From an uncultured Collinsella sp. (GTDB taxonomy: Bacteria; Actinomycetota; Coriobacteriia; Coriobacteriales; Coriobacteriaceae): DNA of 8,308 nt. The stretch spans positions 1-8,308 of the forward strand of contig CABSNA010000052.1 of assembly GCA_902478865.1 (NCBI GenBank), in the 5' to 3' direction. Positions 5,737 through 8,308 of this stretch are shown here, one piece after another. The notes under the pieces were generated by a model. It searched no databases. It saw only the letters and a program-made list of their open reading frames with translations, and was not told the DNA's origin. How positions within the stretch are numbered: position 1 is the first letter of the stretch; each line of letters opens with the position of its first letter. The position numbers were made by a program, and so were the translations under genes.

Positions 5737-5798
5737 AAAAATAGGGCAGAGTCGCTTGCGCAAGTCCGCCCCTAAAACCGTGAAGGTTTTGCTATCTG
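5737..5798 (-). ncRNA. AbiF-associated small RNA, copy 2
   Basis: Read on the minus strand from about 5798, this RNA of about 62 nt starts immediately after the abiF stop codon. Hairpin 1 is AAAACC/GGTTTT (5774-5790) with a TTCAC loop. Hairpin 2 (5744-5771) is GGGC-GGA-C-TTGC, a GCAA tetraloop, GCGA-C-TCT-GCCC, followed by TATTTTTA. Compared with copy 1, stem pairs change together: C-G against U-G, U-G against C-G, A-U against G-U, and C-C against A-U. The GNRA tetraloop class is kept although its sequence differs. The upstream AGCC...TAG element and the GGGGCGG at the base of hairpin 2 are also shared. Confidence 0.78.
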
Positions 5799-5802
5799 CA
5801 GG

Positions 5803-6765
5803 CTATTCTACCAACCCGAGCGATTCTGTCAACCTGCGAAGGAACTCGAGCGCGGAGCGAGCTGCGGCGTCGGGCCCCTTGTCGGGCAGCGCCTCGGTTT
5901 CGCCGTCGGCCCTGGCGAACATCTCGGCGAGCTCGGATGCGGCGCGCGAGCGCGAGGAGCCCTCGGGTACCAAGCCGGAGTGCGCCACGAGCACGGTCGC
6001 GACCTCCTGCATGGCCGTATTCCCCATCCACTTCCTCCTGGTCGCCTTGGGAATTCCCACGGCGGCGACCCTTCGGGAGACGCCGCTGGACGCCGAGCCC
6101 CGGGCGGCGCCCCTCTCGGCGAAGCAGTTGATCAGGCATGAGCCGTGCGCGGCGCAGTTGCGGACGGACTTCACGCGCTTGAGGTCGTAGTGGGAGGCCT
6201 CGAGGCGCCTGTCGCCCCATCGCCTGGCGCAGAAGCGCACGAAGTCGATGAGGGTGCCGAACGAGGTGAGCTCAAGGAAGGCCCAGGCAGGCATGTCGCC
6301 GGAGTACTTCGCGTAGAGGCTCGAGCTGTAGGGGCTGCGGCCGCTCATCTTGAGCTCGCGCAGGCGGTACTCCCTGTTTGCAGCGGTAAGCGATGCCATG
6401 TAGTCGGCCACGATGGCGTAGCCGTCCTCTCCGCGGTCCTCCATCTCGCGAAGCAGTGTCACCTTCTGGAAATGCTCGATGTCGAGCGTCATGCCGAGCA
6501 GGGCGTGGCGCAGCTCCTGGTCGAGCGCCGCGAGCAGGCGCAGCTGGCCGAAGTCGAGGTCTACGTAGCGGCTGTCGCGCGGGCCTCCCTCGTATTTCGA
6601 GAAGAGTTTGCGGTAGGATGCGAGCTTGAAGAAGTTGCACTTGTCGCGCAGGTAGTCCGCGGCCTCTTCCTCGGAACACAGCTCGAAGGCTACCCCCTTC
6701 TGCTTGAGGTGCTCTATCTGCTGCTCGATCGTGAGGATCGGCTTCCTATCGTGGGGTTCGGCCAT
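5803..6765 (-). CDS. abiF: AbiF/Abi_2-family HEPN abortive-infection protein
   Basis: A 320-residue cytoplasmic protein starting at the ATG complementary to 6763-6765, with AGGAGA 7 bases upstream. It opens with L-T-I-E-Q-Q-I-E-H-L-K-Q-K-G-V-A-F and S-E-E-E-A-A-D-Y-L, then F-F-K-L-A-S-Y-R-K, the typical AbiF/AbiD N-terminus. Next comes L-D-I-E-H-F-Q-K-V. The HEPN motif is R202-N203-C-A-A-H207 followed by G-S-C-L-I-N, then the family's basic K-A-T-R-R-K-W-M and a helical C-terminus. Length is normal and the key residues are present, so it is probably functional. AbiF proteins are RNases that stop phage by abortive infection, work with an adjacent small RNA, and have been proposed as relatives of the ancestor of Cas13. 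Two RNA copies follow on the same strand. The promoter of the nearer one lies in this gene's last codons. Confidence 0.9.
   Translation of the reverse strand: MAEPHDRKPILTIEQQIEHLKQKGVAFELCSEEEAADYLRDKCNFFKLASYRKLFSKYEGGPRDSRYVDLDFGQLRLLAALDQELRHALLGMTLDIEHFQKVTLLREMEDRGEDGYAIVADYMASLTAANREYRLRELKMSGRSPYSSSLYAKYSGDMPAWAFLELTSFGTLIDFVRFCARRWGDRRLEASHYDLKRVKSVRNCAAHGSCLINCFAERGAARGSASSGVSRRVAAVGIPKATRRKWMGNTAMQEVATVLVAHSGLVPEGSSRSRAASELAEMFARADGETEALPDKGPDAAARSALEFLRRLTESLGLVE
5805..5832 (-). promoter_or_regulatory. Promoter of AbiF RNA copy 2, embedded in the abiF 3' end
   Basis: On the minus strand a perfect -35 TTGACA (5827-5832) is followed after 16 bases by TAGAAT (5805-5810, 5 of 6). Its last base is also the first base of the abiF stop codon. 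The start point would be at about 5798, so the RNA can be made independently of, and probably in excess over, abiF mRNA. Confidence 0.78.
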
Positions 6766-6796
6766 GCTCGGTCTCCTGTCATAAAAAGTATTGCCT

Positions 6797-6802
6797 ATTT
6801 TA
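6797..6802 (-). promoter_or_regulatory. Probable -10 of the abiF promoter
   Basis: TAAAAT on the minus strand (5 of 6 to consensus) lies 31 bases before the abiF start, giving a leader of about 25 nt. No clear -35 is seen, so the promoter looks weaker than those of the two small RNAs. Confidence 0.4.
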
Positions 6803-7216
6803 CCAGCATGTCCTCGACATTCGGTGGAAGCCTCATCGTCGACTCATGTGCAAGCCGCCCGATACGACTCCCTTTCCCTGTCAGTAGTGCAGTCGCCTGA
6901 CCTGCGGCTTTGGAATCTCGTTGGAAGCCGCTCGCGACCAATCATTTGCAGTTGTTGCGAGTGGCTTGCGCGTGATGCTGCGGTTGAGTTTCAGAAACGG
7001 GCGATTCCGCCCAATCGGGCACCCGAATCACGGTCGGAAGCTCCTTTGGGACAAAAACAAAAACTCAATGCCCTGAGTTTGAAAAAAGTTTTTGAGGTTG
7101 TCCCAACTTTTGTCCCCGAAGCCGACGAAACGCGACATCGCGTCATTCGGCGGCACGCGTTCCGTGTCGATGCCGAAAACTGGGTGCAACTGGAATGACG
7201 GGACGGCAGAACCGAA
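6803..7216. other. Intergenic region without a supportable gene
   Basis: Open frames here on both strands lack ribosome binding sites and recognisable motifs. A short hairpin GGGCG-ATTC-CGCCC lies at 6999-7012. A larger composite inverted repeat (7048-7116) is listed separately. The rest shows no structure I can interpret and may be decayed island DNA. Confidence 0.4.
7048..7116. repeat. Nested inverted repeat with two alternative right arms
   Basis: GGGACAAAA (7048-7056) is the exact reverse complement of TTTTGTCCC (7108-7116). A second, nearer TTGTCCC (7098-7104) can pair with the same left arm. Inside lies a perfect hairpin AAACTCA-ATGCCC-TGAGTTT (7061-7080). The spacer is A/T-tract rich. 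It could be a REP- or MITE-like unit, or operator sites for a repressor; no gene is attached to it. Confidence 0.5.
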
Positions 7217-7234
7217 GCCATCGAGTGGGAATAG
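7217..7234 (+). other. guaA 3'-end-like sequence, candidate attachment site (right)
   Basis: ATC GAG TGG GAA TAG again spells I-E-W-E-stop without a guaA body. It is in the same orientation as, and 16 of 18 identical to, 310-327. If both are att sites, the segment between them (about 6.9 kb, carrying all three RNase systems) is one integrated unit or a remnant of one. Confidence 0.5.
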
Positions 7235-7335
7235 CGGGAACTGTGTTCTGAACTCGCGTTTTAGTACTGCCGAGTATCGTCTGATGCTGTTTTGACATCG
7301 CCGCAAAGCAAAGCCACCAGCGAAATAACGGGAAT

Positions 7336-7370
7336 AAAGGCCTCCGAACCCTCTGGTTCGGAGGCCTTTT
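7336..7370. terminator. Strong terminator, probably bidirectional
   Basis: A perfect 15-bp stem, AAAGGCCTCCGAACC (7336-7350) with 7355-7369, closes on CTCT and is followed by T on the plus strand. On the minus strand TTTATT follows the stem, so it would also end the MerR transcript 60 bases after its stop codon. Confidence 0.85.
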
Positions 7371-7428
7371 CCTTGCATTCCTACCCGAAAATGACTCCTC
7401 GTCGAAGCCCTCCGAGCATCGGGCGGCA

Positions 7429-7869
7429 CTATCGGGCGTGGGCGTTCTCGTAGGCCTCTTTGATCTCTTCTGGCATGCCGTCGGGAATCATGGCCCTTAG
7501 CTCGGCCTCGTTTTCGCCCTGACTCAGCTGCCCGTAGAACCAGCATTTGTACTTCAACATGTCCAGCGCACGGTTCATGTTCGCGATCTCCGACTCCATG
7601 TGGGCCTTTCGCTCCTCGAACATGGCCTTGCGCTGGGGGTATGTCGAGGGTCCCTCCGCGCACCATTCCATGAACAGCCGGATGTCCTTGATCTCCATCC
7701 CCGCCTTCTTGAGGCATTCGATGACCCGGAGCGCCTCGAGTTCCTTATCGCCGAATCGACGGATGCCGGACGCCCGCTCCAGTCCCGGGAACAATCCCTG
7801 TTTGTCGTAATACCGCAGCGTAGAAGTGGGCAAACCGAACATCTCCGACACTTGTCCGATTGTGTACAT
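7429..7869 (-). CDS. MerR-family transcriptional regulator
   Basis: A 146-residue protein starting M-Y-T-I-G-Q-V-S-E-M-F-G-L-P, with a GGAGG ribosome binding site 5-6 bases upstream. Residues 1-70 are the MerR winged helix-turn-helix, with the hallmark S-T-L-R-Y-Y-D-K-Q-G-L and later G-I-R-R-F-G-D-K-E-L. A long dimerisation helix follows (about 75-120, P-Q-R-K-A-M-F-E-E-R-K-A-H-M-E-S-E-I). There is no cysteine cluster typical of metal sensors. MerR proteins of this kind with a divergent flavin reductase or oxidoreductase usually sense an electrophile or redox stress and switch on their neighbour by remodelling an over-long promoter. That matches the 19-bp-spacer promoter at 7901-7931. The transcript ends at the terminator 7336-7370. 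Confidence 0.92.
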   Translation of the reverse strand: MYTIGQVSEMFGLPTSTLRYYDKQGLFPGLERASGIRRFGDKELEALRVIECLKKAGMEIKDIRLFMEWCAEGPSTYPQRKAMFEERKAHMESEIANMNRALDMLKYKCWFYGQLSQGENEAELRAMIPDGMPEEIKEAYENAHAR

Positions 7870-7900
7870 GGCTCCTCCGAAACAATGTCGAATTCATTCC

Positions 7901-7931
7901 TTGACCTAAAGTCAGGTTTAGGTATTACCTT
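7901..7931 (+). promoter_or_regulatory. MerR-type promoter and operator for the flavin reductase gene
   Basis: TTGACC (7901-7906) and TACCTT (7926-7931) are separated by 19 bp, the over-long spacing typical of MerR-activated promoters. Between them sits a perfect dyad, ACCTAAA (7904-7910) - 6 bases - TTTAGGT (7917-7923), the expected dimer site. Transcription would start at about 7938. Confidence 0.75.
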
Positions 7932-7973
7932 CATTCTCGTTAATAAAACAGAGAATGCAAGGGATGTTTCGTA

Positions 7974-8308
7974 ATGAGCAAAAAGGTTTTGATAGTTTCT
8001 TCAAGTCAACGAAAGAATGGCAATTCCGAGACGTTGGCGGACGCTTTCGCCAACGGCGCGCGGGAAGCGGGCCACAGCGTTGAGACCGTGCGCCTGCGCG
8101 AAAAGCAAATAGGCTTCTGCAGGGGCTGCCTTGCCTGCCTAAAGCTTGGTCACTGCGTTATCCAAGACGATGCCGTGGAAATTGCCGCCAAGATGCACGA
8201 CGCCGATGTTCTGGTGTTCGCAACGCCCGTCTACTACTACAGCGTCTGTGGCCAGCTCAAGACCATGCTCGACCGCGCCAACCCACTATTTGGCTCCGAT
8301 TATGCATT
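7974..8308 (+). CDS. NAD(P)H-dependent FMN reductase / flavodoxin-fold oxidoreductase, N-terminal part
   Basis: The frame opens at ATG 7974 with AAGGGA upstream and runs off the right edge after 111 codons. The start K-K-V-L-I-V-S-S-S-Q-R-K-N-G-N-S is the beta1 strand and phosphate-binding loop of the flavodoxin fold. A cysteine pair, F-C-R-G-C-L-A-C, and C at L-G-H-C match the class often annotated as flavodoxin family or iron-sulfur flavoprotein-like reductases. V-F-A-T-P-V-Y-Y-Y-S-V with L-K-T-M-L-D-R is the second flavin-binding block. It probably reduces FMN, quinones or an electrophile using NAD(P)H in the cytoplasm. It is divergent from the MerR gene and very likely activated by it. 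A 7-bp inverted repeat (CATTCTC 7932-7938, GAGAATG 7951-7957) lies in its leader. Confidence 0.85.
   Translation, partial: MSKKVLIVSSSQRKNGNSETLADAFANGAREAGHSVETVRLREKQIGFCRGCLACLKLGHCVIQDDAVEIAAKMHDADVLVFATPVYYYSVCGQLKTMLDRANPLFGSDYA

Noticed and set aside
5605..5800. The two repeated units as a CRISPR array
   Set aside because: Only two copies, diverged in sequence but not in structure, spaced about 131-135 bp apart, each with its own promoter and terminator. This fits small RNA genes, not repeats and spacers.
6145..6900. Long plus-strand frame opposite abiF
   Set aside because: It is a shadow of the abiF codons on the other strand, rich in A/V/E/G and without a ribosome binding site or family likeness.
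6991..7717. Minus-strand frames running from the MerR region past the second att-like site
   Set aside because: They overlap the MerR gene in another frame and cross the strong terminator at 7336-7370. The remainder shows no family motif.

Overview
The window comes from a moderately high-GC bacterium. Protein style and strong GGAGG-type ribosome binding sites suggest a gut-type Coriobacteriia (Actinomycetota); this is inferred from general likeness, not from a marker gene. It reads as a compact defence/toxin island between ordinary accessory genes.

Layout. 1-130: 5' end of a class I SAM-dependent methyltransferase (minus) with a palindromic operator at its -10. 310-327 and 7217-7234: two copies of a sequence identical or nearly so to the 3' end of guaA (codons I-E-W-E-stop), a known island integration target. 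Between them lie three unrelated candidate RNase systems. (i) 391-1101: a ToxN/AbiQ-superfamily toxin preceded by a strongly structured leader, as in type III toxin-antitoxin loci. (ii) 1593-4477: a 559-aa protein of no family I can name, with a C-terminal HEPN-like RNase motif (R393-N-x3-H398). It is convergent with, and overlaps by 35 bp, a WYL-domain regulator. Divergent from the WYL gene are two small genes, both with a likely membrane segment (4600-5025). (iii) 5536-6765: an AbiF/Abi_2 HEPN protein (R202-N-x3-H207) followed on its own strand by two tandem copies of a roughly 60-nt RNA. Each copy has its own promoter, a GNRA-capped hairpin and a U-tract terminator.

A truncated IS200-type transposase with its structured left end (5084-5536) separates (ii) from (iii). 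To the right, after the second guaA-like repeat, come a strong terminator, a MerR regulator (minus) and a divergent NAD(P)H-dependent flavin reductase/flavodoxin-fold gene running off the end. A MerR-type promoter with a 19-bp spacer lies between these two.

The common theme is RNA cleavage under RNA or WYL control. The best candidates for something new are the 559-aa HEPN protein with its WYL partner, and the duplicated AbiF RNA with two self-contained transcription units.
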